A DNA stretch of 64,000 bases, taken from Streptomyces sp. NBC_00554 (GTDB lineage: Bacteria > Actinomycetota > Actinomycetes > Streptomycetales > Streptomycetaceae). The DNA is taken from assembly GCF_041431135.1 (NCBI RefSeq), contig NZ_CP107800.1, positions 26,411-90,410 of the forward strand. Reading direction: 5' to 3'. Both the position numbers and the translations under genes were made by a program. Below are positions 34,149 to 42,102 of the stretch, in pieces (the stretch's first letter is position 1; every line of letters begins with the position of its first letter). Under the pieces are notes generated by a model. The model was not told where the DNA came from. It searched no databases and worked only from the letters and a program-made list of their open reading frames with translations.

Positions 34149-34865
34149 CAGCATGGTCAGCGATTCGGCCATCCCTGCCCCGCTACGCGGGATCGAGCAT
34201 TCACCCCGGCCCTGAAGGACCGGGCGCCCTGCCCGAAAACAAGGTGGATTCTGGGCAGGCAATTCCTCAGTCATTGTGCGCGACTTCGGGCGGCGAGGGT
34301 CTGCGTGACGAGCCGGCGTCGATCAGACCTCCAGCCACCTTCAAGGTGCGTGGCCGATGATGGAGCGCGGAAAGCAGCGGGGGCGGCCGCTCGAGGGTGA
34401 ACTGCCCCTGGTTCGCCAGAGGCGGATTGTGGGGGTGACCGGGGGTTTCGTGACTCCTCCCCCTCATAAGCAAGGGGGCTTCTCACTCAACTCCGAGAAG
34501 TCTCATGACGGCCGAGCCCTGGCCGCTGCCGAAGCAGATGTGCAACGCAATACGCCGCTTCGCGGCTCCGCCGACCGGAATGCGTTTCCTGCCCGGCCTG
34601 AAGGCCGGGATTCCCACTCAAGATCAGGGGCGGGCGGACCGGGCGATGGCCCAGGTACTCGATGCCGACCTGGGTCTTGCCGTCGGGGCGCAGGCAAGGG
34701 GCCCATGCCGTCCGGGGACTGTGCGCCGATGGACACCGGCGCGCCGCAGGAGGCGCCGTCGACGCCCTGGGCGCAGGAGTCGTGCCCGGCCTCAAGGACG
34801 CGGCCGTGACCGGCAAAAATCCGCCGGTCACGACAGCTGCTCGGCAGCTGTCGCGGACCGGCCGG
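34149..34865. mobile_element. IS605-derived remnants, including a probable internally deleted copy
   Basis: A gene-free stretch. At 34455-34478 TCCTCCCCCT and the CCCCCT/AGGGGG hairpin repeat the right-end structure of the tnpB element at 32751-32778. At 34592-34609 CCCGGCCT-GA-AGGCCGGG is a clean form of the left-end palindrome at 34205-34224. Both are in the same order and orientation as in the full element but only ~150 bases apart, as in a miniature (tnpB-less) derivative. CTTCTC/GAGAAG near 34480-34500 is a further hairpin. No ORF here looks real. Confidence 0.45.
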
Positions 34866-35999
34866 TCAGGCGATCTTCGTGGCGCTCAGGACGGCCTGGA
34901 CGGGAATGACGTCCGGCGGGATCTCGGCGGCGTCCTTGGTGACCGCCTTCGTCACCTTGAACCCGGCCTGCTCCAGCAGGCTCTGATAGACCGACAGCTT
35001 CTGCGGACCGCCCTGGCCCATGGCGGCGCCTAGGAAGAAGGCCGGAAAGAAGTCGACGTTGTAGTTGTCGGTCTCCTTGATGTCCTCGGGGTACACCGGC
35101 ACCAGGATGTGGATCTGGCCGCCGGCCTCGAGCGACTTGTTGGCCCCTTGCAGGATCCTGAGCACGTTGTCCTTGTCGAACATGTCCAGGAAGTGCTTGA
35201 TCAGCACGACGTCGAACCCCTGGGGGATCTCGTCGAAGACATTGCCGCCGATGAACGACAGGTGCTCCTCGAGGCCCTCGGCCCGGAAGTTCGCCAGCGC
35301 CTTGGCCTCCTTGTCCGGCAGGTCGAAGGTGGTCACCCGCAGGCCGGGAGACTCCTTGTGCCGGTAGGTGTGGATCGCCCCGAGGCCGGTGTTGCCGGCG
35401 ACGTCGAGCACCCGGGCGCCGGAGGGGATGTCGATGGCGGAAAAGAACCAGGGGTCGATGTTGGCGGTGACCGTGTTCATCAGTTTGAGCCAGGAGTCGT
35501 TCAGGTCCTGGTGGTCGGCCACCGCGTCGTACAGCGTGCCCTCGGCCCCGTAGAGCTCTTTGAGGCCGACGACGGTGCCGGTCCGGGTGGACTCGGTGAG
35601 GTAGAACAGCTGCCGCAGCGCCACCACCTTGATCAGGTTCATGTAGGCGAGGGCCCGCGCGAGGTCGCCCTCGGCGACGTCCGCGAGGCCCTCGAGGCGG
35701 TAGGTGCCCCGGGTCTCGTCCTGGGCGATGAAGCCCTCCTTGACCAGCAGGAACAGCAGCTGTTCGAGGGCGTCGGCCTTGGCGCCGACCTGTTCTCCCA
35801 GCTCGGCCGCCGTCAGGCCGGGCCTCTCGCGCAGTACGTCGACGACGCCCAGCTCGAAGACGGACAGCAGGGTCATGAACCGCGACGGTCCCACCATGTA
35901 CTCGCGGAACCGGGCGAGCACGGCGTGCGGTGTCACGGCGCTGGTCCCCCTCACGTCGGTCGGTGTCACAGCCTCGGTGGTGTGCCGGTCACTGCTCAC
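34866..35999 (-). CDS. SAM-dependent methyltransferase (Methyltransf_2 type) A
   Basis: A 377-residue small-molecule methyltransferase with an N-terminal winged dimerisation domain (residues ~30-130, VFELGVVDVLRERPGLTAAE) and a Rossmann SAM domain with motif I as RVLDVAGNTGLGAI (a change from the usual GGGTG). A catalytic His is suggested in DVVLIKHFLDMFD. It would O- or C-methylate the naphthoquinone core. The GTG start at 35999 overlaps the ligase stop (GTGA), so the two are coupled. It is the last gene of the THN operon and ends near the IS605 remnants. Confidence 0.85.
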   Translation of the reverse strand: MSSDRHTTEAVTPTDVRGTSAVTPHAVLARFREYMVGPSRFMTLLSVFELGVVDVLRERPGLTAAELGEQVGAKADALEQLLFLLVKEGFIAQDETRGTYRLEGLADVAEGDLARALAYMNLIKVVALRQLFYLTESTRTGTVVGLKELYGAEGTLYDAVADHQDLNDSWLKLMNTVTANIDPWFFSAIDIPSGARVLDVAGNTGLGAIHTYRHKESPGLRVTTFDLPDKEAKALANFRAEGLEEHLSFIGGNVFDEIPQGFDVVLIKHFLDMFDKDNVLRILQGANKSLEAGGQIHILVPVYPEDIKETDNYNVDFFPAFFLGAAMGQGGPQKLSVYQSLLEQAGFKVTKAVTKDAAEIPPDVIPVQAVLSATKIA

Positions 36000-37582
36000 G
36001 CCTGCTCCTGGAGCTGTGCCTGAAACCGCCGGGCCAGCGCGAGGCGCTGCACCTTGAGCGTGGCGGTCCTGGGCAGTTCGGCCTGCGGGATCTGCACGGG
36101 GTCGGCGAGCTGGGGGAAGGCGGCGGCGGCCGCGCGCCAGCGGGCCAAGTCCAGCGGCTTGTCGTCGACGGTGCAGATCACCGGGACCGGTTCGGAGTTC
36201 GGGCCCTGCACCACGACCAGCTCGGTCAGCTCGCTCAGCCGGCCCAGCACGACGTCCTCGATCTGAAGGGAGCTGCGTATCCCGGGGATCATGTCGACCT
36301 CGCGGTCGAGCATGTGCAGGCAGCCGAACCTGGTGCGGTAGCCGACGTCCCCGGTCCGCCACCACTGGCCGTCGCGGTTGGTGTCGTAGCGGTCCTGCTC
36401 GCCGAAGTAGGTCTTGGCGATGCCGTCCCAGGCGACGTCGATGTAGCCGGGGTTGGTCTCGCAGGGGGTGTTCCCGTCCCGGCTCACCACGCGGATCCTG
36501 GCGGCGCCCTTGGGCATGGCCCAGCCGACGCAGCGCCCGTTCGCCTTGTGGGCGGAGTGCCGGAAGTAGGCGCGGCCGACGGCCGGTCCGACCTCGCTCT
36601 GCCCGTAGATCTGGAAGAACAGGGCCCCTCGCCGGTCGGACGCCTTGAGCAGCTTGCTCATCGTCGCGGGGTGGATGGCGTCGAAGGTGCTGCTGAAGAC
36701 CTTCACCGAGCCGAACGGCGCCCGCGGGTCCTCGGCCAGTTCCTCCCACTCCATCAGCGAGTTGGGCAGCGCCTCGACGAAGGCCGGGCGGTGCGTGACG
36801 AACTGCTCGGCGACCTCGGCGGGAGCCGTCTCCCGCATGAGCAGGACCGGGTACTCCTTGAGGAGCGCCAGGGACATCGCCGCGACCATCCGCGAGTGCA
36901 CGAAGGGCACGTTGATCGCGACGGTCTCCTTCTTGCGCATCAGGGACAGCAGCCGCCACTGCGGTACGAGGCGGATGCCCTGGGTGCGGGGCGTGTGCAC
37001 CACGAGCTTGGGGATCCCGGTGGTGCCGGAGGTGTGGGTGATGACGGCGGCCTCGTCGATCGGCCGCACGACCGGCCTGACCCGCGGTGCGCCGGCGAGT
37101 TGGGCGAGCGGGATCGCCCCCGGCCGGTCGCCGGCCGAGCTGATGACCCGTCGGGTGAGGTCGGCCAGCGGCAGGTCGGCGAGGACGTCGAGCTTGTCCC
37201 CGTCGGTGAGCAGGGTCGGCCGGCCGACCCGCTCGAGCAGGACGCCGACGGTCGTGGCGTCCAGGGCCGGCGACAGGTTCACGACGACGGCGCCGATGCG
37301 GGACACCGCGGCGGCGAGCATCCAGTGGTCGGCGTTGGCCGTCTTGTAGATCACGACGTGCTCGTCGGTCCGGACACCGGCCGCCCACAGGCGCCCTGCC
37401 AGGTCGTCGACGTACTCGGCGTACTGGGCCACCGTCAGCCGGCGTCCCGCCTCGGGCAGGACGCCCAGGTCATGGTCCAGGGTGATCGGTGTCGAGGGGT
37501 TGACGGCGGCGGCCATCTCCGGCAGCAGGCCGATGTGGAGACCGCGTTTTTGTATCGAGTGATAGGCCACAGAGCCCTTCAT
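35996..37582 (-). CDS. Class I adenylate-forming enzyme, candidate ATP-dependent diazotase
   Basis: A 528-residue acyl-CoA-ligase-fold enzyme with all adenylation motifs: THTSGTTGIPKLVVHT (P-loop), IYGQSEVG, WWRTGDVGY, and the C-terminal catalytic Lys in RTATLKVQR. It should activate a substrate as an adenylate. The locus has no obvious carboxylate to load, but does carry CreE/CreD-like nitrous acid genes and an aminotransferase. Proteins of this fold (CreM in cremeomycin biosynthesis) activate nitrite with ATP to diazotise aromatic amines, so I infer that role here. A conventional CoA ligase remains possible. The ATG at 37582 has AAGGAGACAG upstream. Confidence 0.8.
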   Translation of the reverse strand: MKGSVAYHSIQKRGLHIGLLPEMAAAVNPSTPITLDHDLGVLPEAGRRLTVAQYAEYVDDLAGRLWAAGVRTDEHVVIYKTANADHWMLAAAVSRIGAVVVNLSPALDATTVGVLLERVGRPTLLTDGDKLDVLADLPLADLTRRVISSAGDRPGAIPLAQLAGAPRVRPVVRPIDEAAVITHTSGTTGIPKLVVHTPRTQGIRLVPQWRLLSLMRKKETVAINVPFVHSRMVAAMSLALLKEYPVLLMRETAPAEVAEQFVTHRPAFVEALPNSLMEWEELAEDPRAPFGSVKVFSSTFDAIHPATMSKLLKASDRRGALFFQIYGQSEVGPAVGRAYFRHSAHKANGRCVGWAMPKGAARIRVVSRDGNTPCETNPGYIDVAWDGIAKTYFGEQDRYDTNRDGQWWRTGDVGYRTRFGCLHMLDREVDMIPGIRSSLQIEDVVLGRLSELTELVVVQGPNSEPVPVICTVDDKPLDLARWRAAAAAFPQLADPVQIPQAELPRTATLKVQRLALARRFQAQLQEQA

Positions 37583-37707
37583 CGGGACTGTCTCCTTATG
37601 TGGTGGGCGGTGGACGTTCGGGCGGTCCTCGGCTCGGTGCGGGATGCAACTGCGCACAAGGGGTGCTGACGGTCCGTCAGTTTCCTTTGTGTGTCGGGGA
37701 GTTCGCG

Positions 37708-38082
37708 TCAGAAGGAGTGGGGGCCGAAGCGGCCCCAGGCCACGAAGGCGGCGACGGCGAGCAGGACGGCGTTCACCGCGATCGACTGGGCCTCGCCGCG
37801 GCGCACGTGGGTGACGGCCGCGCCGATCATCAATAGCACCAGGCCGGTGGCGGCGAGCGGCACCAGCACCGGAGCGACGTCGAGTGCGGCGGGCAGGATC
37901 AGGCCCAGCCCGGCCAGCACCTCCAGGGCGCCGATGGTCTTGACGCCGGAGGCGCCGAAGTCGTCGACCCAGCCGTAGCCGGCGGCGGCCAGCTTCTCCT
38001 TGGGCTGGGCCAGTTTCTGGACACCGCCCGCCAGGGAGGCTGCGCCCAGCACTCCCGCGATGATCCACAGAGCAAGGTTCAT
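37708..38082 (-). CDS. DoxX-family membrane protein
   Basis: A 124-residue integral membrane protein with four hydrophobic segments (ALWIIAGVLGAASLAGGV, IGALEVLAGLGLILPAAL, VLVPLAATGLVLLMIGAAV, IAVNAVLLAVAAFVAW), matching the DoxX/DoxX-like family. The segment GGVQKLAQPKEKL after TM1 is typical. Family members are linked to quinone or thiosulfate metabolism but most have no defined role. Here it lies between prenyltransferase 3 and the adenylating enzyme, so it may help with a lipophilic prenylated quinone. The ATG at 38082 follows GAAGGAAACG. Confidence 0.8.
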   Translation of the reverse strand: MNLALWIIAGVLGAASLAGGVQKLAQPKEKLAAAGYGWVDDFGASGVKTIGALEVLAGLGLILPAALDVAPVLVPLAATGLVLLMIGAAVTHVRRGEAQSIAVNAVLLAVAAFVAWGRFGPHSF

Positions 38083-38149
38083 GAGACGTTTCCTTCGGCA
38101 GGGTCGGGCTGGGGCACGGGGCACGCCGGCCGCGGCGGCCGGCGTGCCG

Positions 38150-39052
38150 CTACTCGCTGTCGGGCACCAGCAGCGTGGTCTCCACCTGGGACCGCCATCG
38201 GTAGTACGACTGGAGCTTGTGGTACTCGCCGGAGGGCGCCGACGTGATCGCGTAGACGAACTGGTGGCCGTCGGTGCTGTACGGCGCGTTCTTCAGGAAG
38301 TCCTCGATGGCCGGCTCGACCGTGACGGGAAGGGTCAGCGGATCCGCGGTCATGGCCGCGATGGTGATCCGCTCGACCTTTTGGGAGTCCCAGGTCAGGG
38401 TGGCGTAGATGCCGAATGCCCGGGTGGCGAACCGGAGCAGCCGCTCGCTCGGCCCGGGCAGTCCGGCCTCCTTGAGGATCGAGGTGAGCGAGCGGGGGGT
38501 GAAGACCTCGGCGGGCGCCGCCCCGAAGTACAGGTTCACCGACCTGCTGCGGTAGTCGATGCCGACCAGGCTCACCCGGTCGGCCAGGCCGTACCGGGTG
38601 AAGAAGGGCAGGTTGCCCGCCGCGCTGGGCGGCATCGACTCCAGTCGGGCCAGCTCGGACAGCGGCTGGAGATTGTCGAGCGGGAAGAAGGACCAGGTCT
38701 TCTTGAAGCCGCCGACCACGCCGAAGTCGATACCGCTGAAGCCGATGGGGAATCCCCGGTGGAGTTCCCCCAGCAGGCTCCCGACGGGATGGTCCGTCGC
38801 CTCGATCAGGCCGTGCGACAGCGCGACGGCGTACGGGTCCAGGTGGGGCGGGAGCATGGTGAAACGGCAGTCGAGATCTCCCGCGTTGCGCTCGCTGGTC
38901 GCCACCCGGAAGGCGACCACGGCCTGCGCGAGCGTGTCCCCGTACGCGGACAGGATCGAACGGACCGTGTCCGGCGAGCAGGAGACTCCCACCAGTTGGG
39001 AGACTTCCTCGATGACCGGGTAAACATCTGCCGGGCCGGCGTTGTCCCGCAT
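38150..39052 (-). CDS. ABBA-type aromatic prenyltransferase 3 (NphB/Fnq26 family)
   Basis: A 300-residue NphB-family prenyltransferase with DLDCRFTMLPPHLDPYA, GVVGGFKKTWSFFP, LESMPPSAAGN, DYRSRSVNLYFG, GIYATLTWDS and GEYHKLQSYYRW in order. GGFKK provides the donor-diphosphate Lys. Its place inside the THN operon, after the aminotransferase, cupin and methyltransferase, makes it the best candidate for prenylating the THN-derived naphthoquinone with GPP (or DMAPP/FPP). The ATG at 39052 follows GGTGGG. A small inverted-repeat element separates it from the upstream methyltransferase gene. Confidence 0.93.
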   Translation of the reverse strand: MRDNAGPADVYPVIEEVSQLVGVSCSPDTVRSILSAYGDTLAQAVVAFRVATSERNAGDLDCRFTMLPPHLDPYAVALSHGLIEATDHPVGSLLGELHRGFPIGFSGIDFGVVGGFKKTWSFFPLDNLQPLSELARLESMPPSAAGNLPFFTRYGLADRVSLVGIDYRSRSVNLYFGAAPAEVFTPRSLTSILKEAGLPGPSERLLRFATRAFGIYATLTWDSQKVERITIAAMTADPLTLPVTVEPAIEDFLKNAPYSTDGHQFVYAITSAPSGEYHKLQSYYRWRSQVETTLLVPDSE

Positions 39053-39121
39053 ATACCCACCGTTCGGTTGCTGGCGCGGATCGCGTTGAGCCGGCCATGG
39101 GGCGAACTGCATTCCTGCCAG

Positions 39122-39316
39122 GGCCTGTCTGGCAATTCCCGTCGTCGCCCGGAGGGCGGCCTCGCGCCCGCTGCGGCAGCAGCTCGTGTCGCAGTAGGTG
39201 CGTGCTCTCGGCGTGCCGGGCGTAGACCCTCGTACTGGACGTACTTGGGTCTGCGCCCGGTGCGGTGAGAGTGCGTGCATGGCGTCGCGAGGCAGACGGG
39301 AATTGGCAGACAGGCC
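39122..39316. mobile_element. MITE-like element with 22-bp terminal inverted repeats
   Basis: GGCCTGTCTGGCAATTCCCG and two further bases (39122-39143) face their reverse complement at 39295-39316 with a single mismatch. The ~195-bp element has no coding capacity. Flanks CCAG (left) and CTAG (right) resemble a 4-bp YTAR duplication as made by IS427-group IS5 transposases. The right end abuts the stop codon of the methyltransferase gene (39317). Confidence 0.65.
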
Positions 39317-40312
39317 CTAGCGGGCGATGACCATCGTGGCGGGCGGCGCGGCGTGGAAGGAGACGTCCTCGAAGCCTGCCTTGACGAGCCAGTCGCGGTA
39401 GTCGGAGCGCCGCCAGGTGCCGCCCTCGTTGCTCTTGAGGAGCATCTCCAGGGCGAAGAGCAGCGGGAAAGCGGGAGCGCTGCGCTGGTCGTCGACGATG
39501 TAGTCGGCGACCACCAGGGCGCCGCCGGGTTTGAGGGCCTCGCGGAGCCGGGTGAAGACCTCGATGTTGCTCTCGGCGTTCTCCTGGTGGGCGATGTGGG
39601 AGTACACCGCGATGTCGTACTGCGCGGTGCCGAAGTCGGTGGTGTGGAAGTCGCCGTCGAGGGTGGTGAAGCGGTCCCCCACGCCGTGCTCCGCCACCAG
39701 CCGGCGGGCGATCGCGTTGATCGGCTCCCAGTCGAGCTGGGTCGCGCGGGCGGCCGCATTGGCCTTCAGCCAGATCGACGAGTAGATGCCCGAGCCGCCG
39801 CCCACGTCCAGGATCGAGATCTCCCCCGCGTCGGCGATGCCGAGTGCCTGGACACCGGCGTCCGCGGCGGGAACCGACACCGCGGCGATGGCCGGGACGA
39901 TGCCCTCCCAGTGCGGGTTGTCGGCCACCTCCGTCTCACCGCCCGCCAGCGGTCCCCCGAGCCGGACCACCTCCGGCAGGTCGGCCAGGCTGCCCGTGTG
40001 CTGCAGCTTCAGCCTGGCGAAGCCGGCCAGCGAGGCGGGCGTGCCCTCCACCAGGAAGGCGGACGCCTCGGGGCTGTTGCGGTACCGTCCCGCCTCCAGC
40101 ACCACCAGCTCCACGCTGACCAGGCCGTCCAGCAGGCCCTGTGCGCCCCGCTCGGAGATCTCGGCGCGGGCGGCCACCTCGACGGCCGTGCCCGCGCCGT
40201 TCTCCAGATGGGTGAAGACGCGGTGGGTGGCCGCGGCGCCGATGACGCCGGTGGCCCAGTAGCCGTTGATCAGCCTCATCACACCGTCCGGTGCAGGCTG
40301 GTTGTTCGTCAT
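39317..40312 (-). CDS. SAM-dependent methyltransferase (Methyltransf_2 type) B
   Basis: A 331-residue methyltransferase with an N-terminal helical dimerisation domain (VMRLINGYWATGVIGAAATH) and a SAM domain with a clear motif I ISILDVGGGSGIYSS. The later segments AVYSHIAHQENAESN and LKPGGALVVADYI complete the fold. It likely methylates a ring oxygen or carbon of the naphthoquinone. Its ATG overlaps the aminotransferase stop (ATGA). The stop codon sits at the edge of the MITE, so the last residues (TMVIAR) could have been changed by that insertion. It differs clearly from methyltransferase A at 34866-35999. Confidence 0.87.
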   Translation of the reverse strand: MTNNQPAPDGVMRLINGYWATGVIGAAATHRVFTHLENGAGTAVEVAARAEISERGAQGLLDGLVSVELVVLEAGRYRNSPEASAFLVEGTPASLAGFARLKLQHTGSLADLPEVVRLGGPLAGGETEVADNPHWEGIVPAIAAVSVPAADAGVQALGIADAGEISILDVGGGSGIYSSIWLKANAAARATQLDWEPINAIARRLVAEHGVGDRFTTLDGDFHTTDFGTAQYDIAVYSHIAHQENAESNIEVFTRLREALKPGGALVVADYIVDDQRSAPAFPLLFALEMLLKSNEGGTWRRSDYRDWLVKAGFEDVSFHAAPPATMVIAR

Positions 40313-41475
40313 GCCGCTCCCTTCAGGGTTCGGGCGGGCTGCGCGTGGGTCCGCAGCGCGGTGCGCAGGACCTCGGCGACCCGCTCGACCTGGCTCATGG
40401 TCAGCTCGGCGTGCATGGGTATGCCGAGGTTGCGCTGGAAGAGATCCTTTGAGACCGGGCACACCTGCCGGGCTGCGAACGCGGGCTGCACATGGCTGGC
40501 CCAGGTGCCGTGCAGGGTGCCGATGCCCTGGGCGCGCAGGTCGGTGGCGACGGCCCCGCGGTCCACCCGCGCATCCAGCGTCACCAGGTAGGACTGCCAG
40601 GCGTGGGTGCGGTCCGCGGGCACGTGCGGCACCGTCAGCAGTTCCTCGTCCGCGAGGAGTTCGGCGTAGCGGGCGGCGACGGCGCGCCGGCGCTGCAGGA
40701 GCTCCTCGATGCGGCCGAGCTGCACCTGCAGGATCGCCGCGGCGATGTCGGACAGCTTGAAGTTGTAGCCGATCTCGGTGAATTCGGGGATCGGCAGGCC
40801 GATGACCTGGCCCATGTCGAAGATGCTGCCGATGCCGAACGAGGACAGCTGCCGTGCCTTGGCGCCGATCGCCGGGTCGGTGGCGATCAGTGCGCCGCCC
40901 TCGCCGCTGGTGGCGCCCTTGCGTCCGTGGAAGGACAGGCAGGCCACTTCGGCCAGCGCGCCCGCCTCGCGTCCCTGGTAGGTCGCGCCGACCGCGCAGG
41001 CCGCGTCCTCGACGAGGAACAGGCCGTGCCGGTCGGCGATGGCCTGCAGTTGCGTGTAGTCCGCGGGCAGGCCGACAGTGTCGACGGCGATGATGCCGAC
41101 GGTGCGGGAGGTGACCAGGTCCGCCACCGACTGCGGGTCCACGGTGCCGGTGTCGGCGCGCACGTCGGCGAAGACGGGCGTCGCGCCGACGTAGCGCACC
41201 GCGTGGGCGGGGGCGGGGAAGGTGTAGTCGGCGACGATGACCTCGTCGCCGCCCTGCACGCCGAACGCGAGCATCGCCAGGTGCAGGGCGGCGCCGCAGT
41301 TGCTCACCGCGACCGCGTCACCGGCTCCGTAACGTTGTTTCAGCTGGGCCTCCAGGGCCTTGCCCCTGGGCCCCTGGCCGGCCGGCCAGCCCGAGGCGAA
41401 CACCTCGGCGACGGCGGCCAGTTCCTGTGTCCCCAGGCTCGCGAAAACCAGGGGGATCTTGTCGATGTCGCTCAT
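40309..41475 (-). CDS. DegT/DnrJ/EryC1-type PLP aminotransferase
   Basis: A 388-residue fold-type I aminotransferase of the sugar-aminotransferase class. The PLP Lys is in SFHGRKGATSGEGG near residue 185; other family marks are VEDAACAVGATYQG and GYNFKLSDIAAAILQVQL. In a THN cluster with no sugar genes the likely substrate is the oxidised naphthoquinone, giving an 8-amino-flaviolin-type product, as reported for furaquinocin-type pathways. It overlaps the downstream methyltransferase by four bases and begins six bases after the cupin stop. The amine it installs is the expected target for the nitrous acid made by the CreE/CreD-like pair. Confidence 0.88.
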   Translation of the reverse strand: MSDIDKIPLVFASLGTQELAAVAEVFASGWPAGQGPRGKALEAQLKQRYGAGDAVAVSNCGAALHLAMLAFGVQGGDEVIVADYTFPAPAHAVRYVGATPVFADVRADTGTVDPQSVADLVTSRTVGIIAVDTVGLPADYTQLQAIADRHGLFLVEDAACAVGATYQGREAGALAEVACLSFHGRKGATSGEGGALIATDPAIGAKARQLSSFGIGSIFDMGQVIGLPIPEFTEIGYNFKLSDIAAAILQVQLGRIEELLQRRRAVAARYAELLADEELLTVPHVPADRTHAWQSYLVTLDARVDRGAVATDLRAQGIGTLHGTWASHVQPAFAARQVCPVSKDLFQRNLGIPMHAELTMSQVERVAEVLRTALRTHAQPARTLKGAA

Positions 41476-41481
41476 CTCTGT

Positions 41482-42036
41482 TTACGCTCCGCGCGATTCG
41501 CAGGACTGGGGATCGGGAAGGACGGGCGGGTCGTAGCGCTGCGGCGTGATCTGGCTGACGTCGTAGCGCCGGCGCATCTGGTCGATGGCGTCGGGGTCCG
41601 TCCCCCCGGCCGCCCAGATCTCCGCGATCTCCTCGAAGTACAGCTCGTGAACGGGTGAGGGGTAGCACTGGAACAACATGCGCGCCGGCTCGGCGGACGC
41701 GTTGCGGAAGGCGTGCGGAGTTCCGGGGGGTACGAACATGCAGGCGCCCTCGGTGGCGAGGACGGCCCGGTCCCCGTCGGGCGATTCCCACTCGTGCCAG
41801 TCCTTCCCGGTGCGCCGGGCCGGCTCGAAGGCCAGGAGCTGGAGCTCGCCCTCAAGGACGTAGAAGAACTCCTGTGAATCGCCGTGGACATGCGCCCCGA
41901 CATCGAACCCGGGCGGCACGACCACCTCGAAGATCGATATGGAGGAGCCGTGCGCCTGGGTGGCCTTGAAGGTCACTTCCTGCGCCTTGGTGATCAGCTT
42001 TCGGCCCTGACCGGGCGGGAGGATGAGGCCAGTCAT
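41482..42036 (-). CDS. Cupin quinone-forming monooxygenase (MomA-like)
   Basis: A 184-residue single-domain cupin. The metal-binding motif 1 is GAHVHGDSQEFFYVLEGE (two His, one Glu) and motif 2 is FVPPGTPHAFRN. MomA-type cupins next to THN synthases convert 1,3,6,8-tetrahydroxynaphthalene to flaviolin, and position directly after the type III PKS supports that role. The ATG at 42036 has AAGGAAG upstream. It is the second gene of the leftward THN operon. Confidence 0.85.
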   Translation of the reverse strand: MTGLILPPGQGRKLITKAQEVTFKATQAHGSSISIFEVVVPPGFDVGAHVHGDSQEFFYVLEGELQLLAFEPARRTGKDWHEWESPDGDRAVLATEGACMFVPPGTPHAFRNASAEPARMLFQCYPSPVHELYFEEIAEIWAAGGTDPDAIDQMRRRYDVSQITPQRYDPPVLPDPQSCESRGA

Positions 42037-42102
42037 GTGGTCAGCTTCCTTTGTCCGCACAGAGTTTCACTCGAGCGGGGCTGCCGGTTGATTCCGTCGG
42101 GC

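Larger units (their letters stand above)
32745..34235 (-). mobile_element. IS200/IS605-superfamily (IS1341-type) element carrying only tnpB
   Basis: The element has a tnpB gene but no tnpA. Its tnpB-distal end is marked by the hairpin CCCCCT (32755-32760) / AGGGGG (32773-32778) with inner CTTCT/AGAAG, and by AACCCAGCTGGGTT at 32784-32797. The other end has CCCGG-type imperfect palindrome near 34205-34224 around CCTGAAGG. There are no terminal inverted repeats, as expected for this superfamily, so outer limits are approximate. The region around the tnpB stop would encode the 3' guide RNA (omega RNA). Confidence 0.6.

Noticed and set aside
40309..41475. Deoxysugar aminotransferase
   Set aside because: The fold fits, but no NDP-sugar or glycosyltransferase genes exist in the window; the THN operon context favours quinone transamination.
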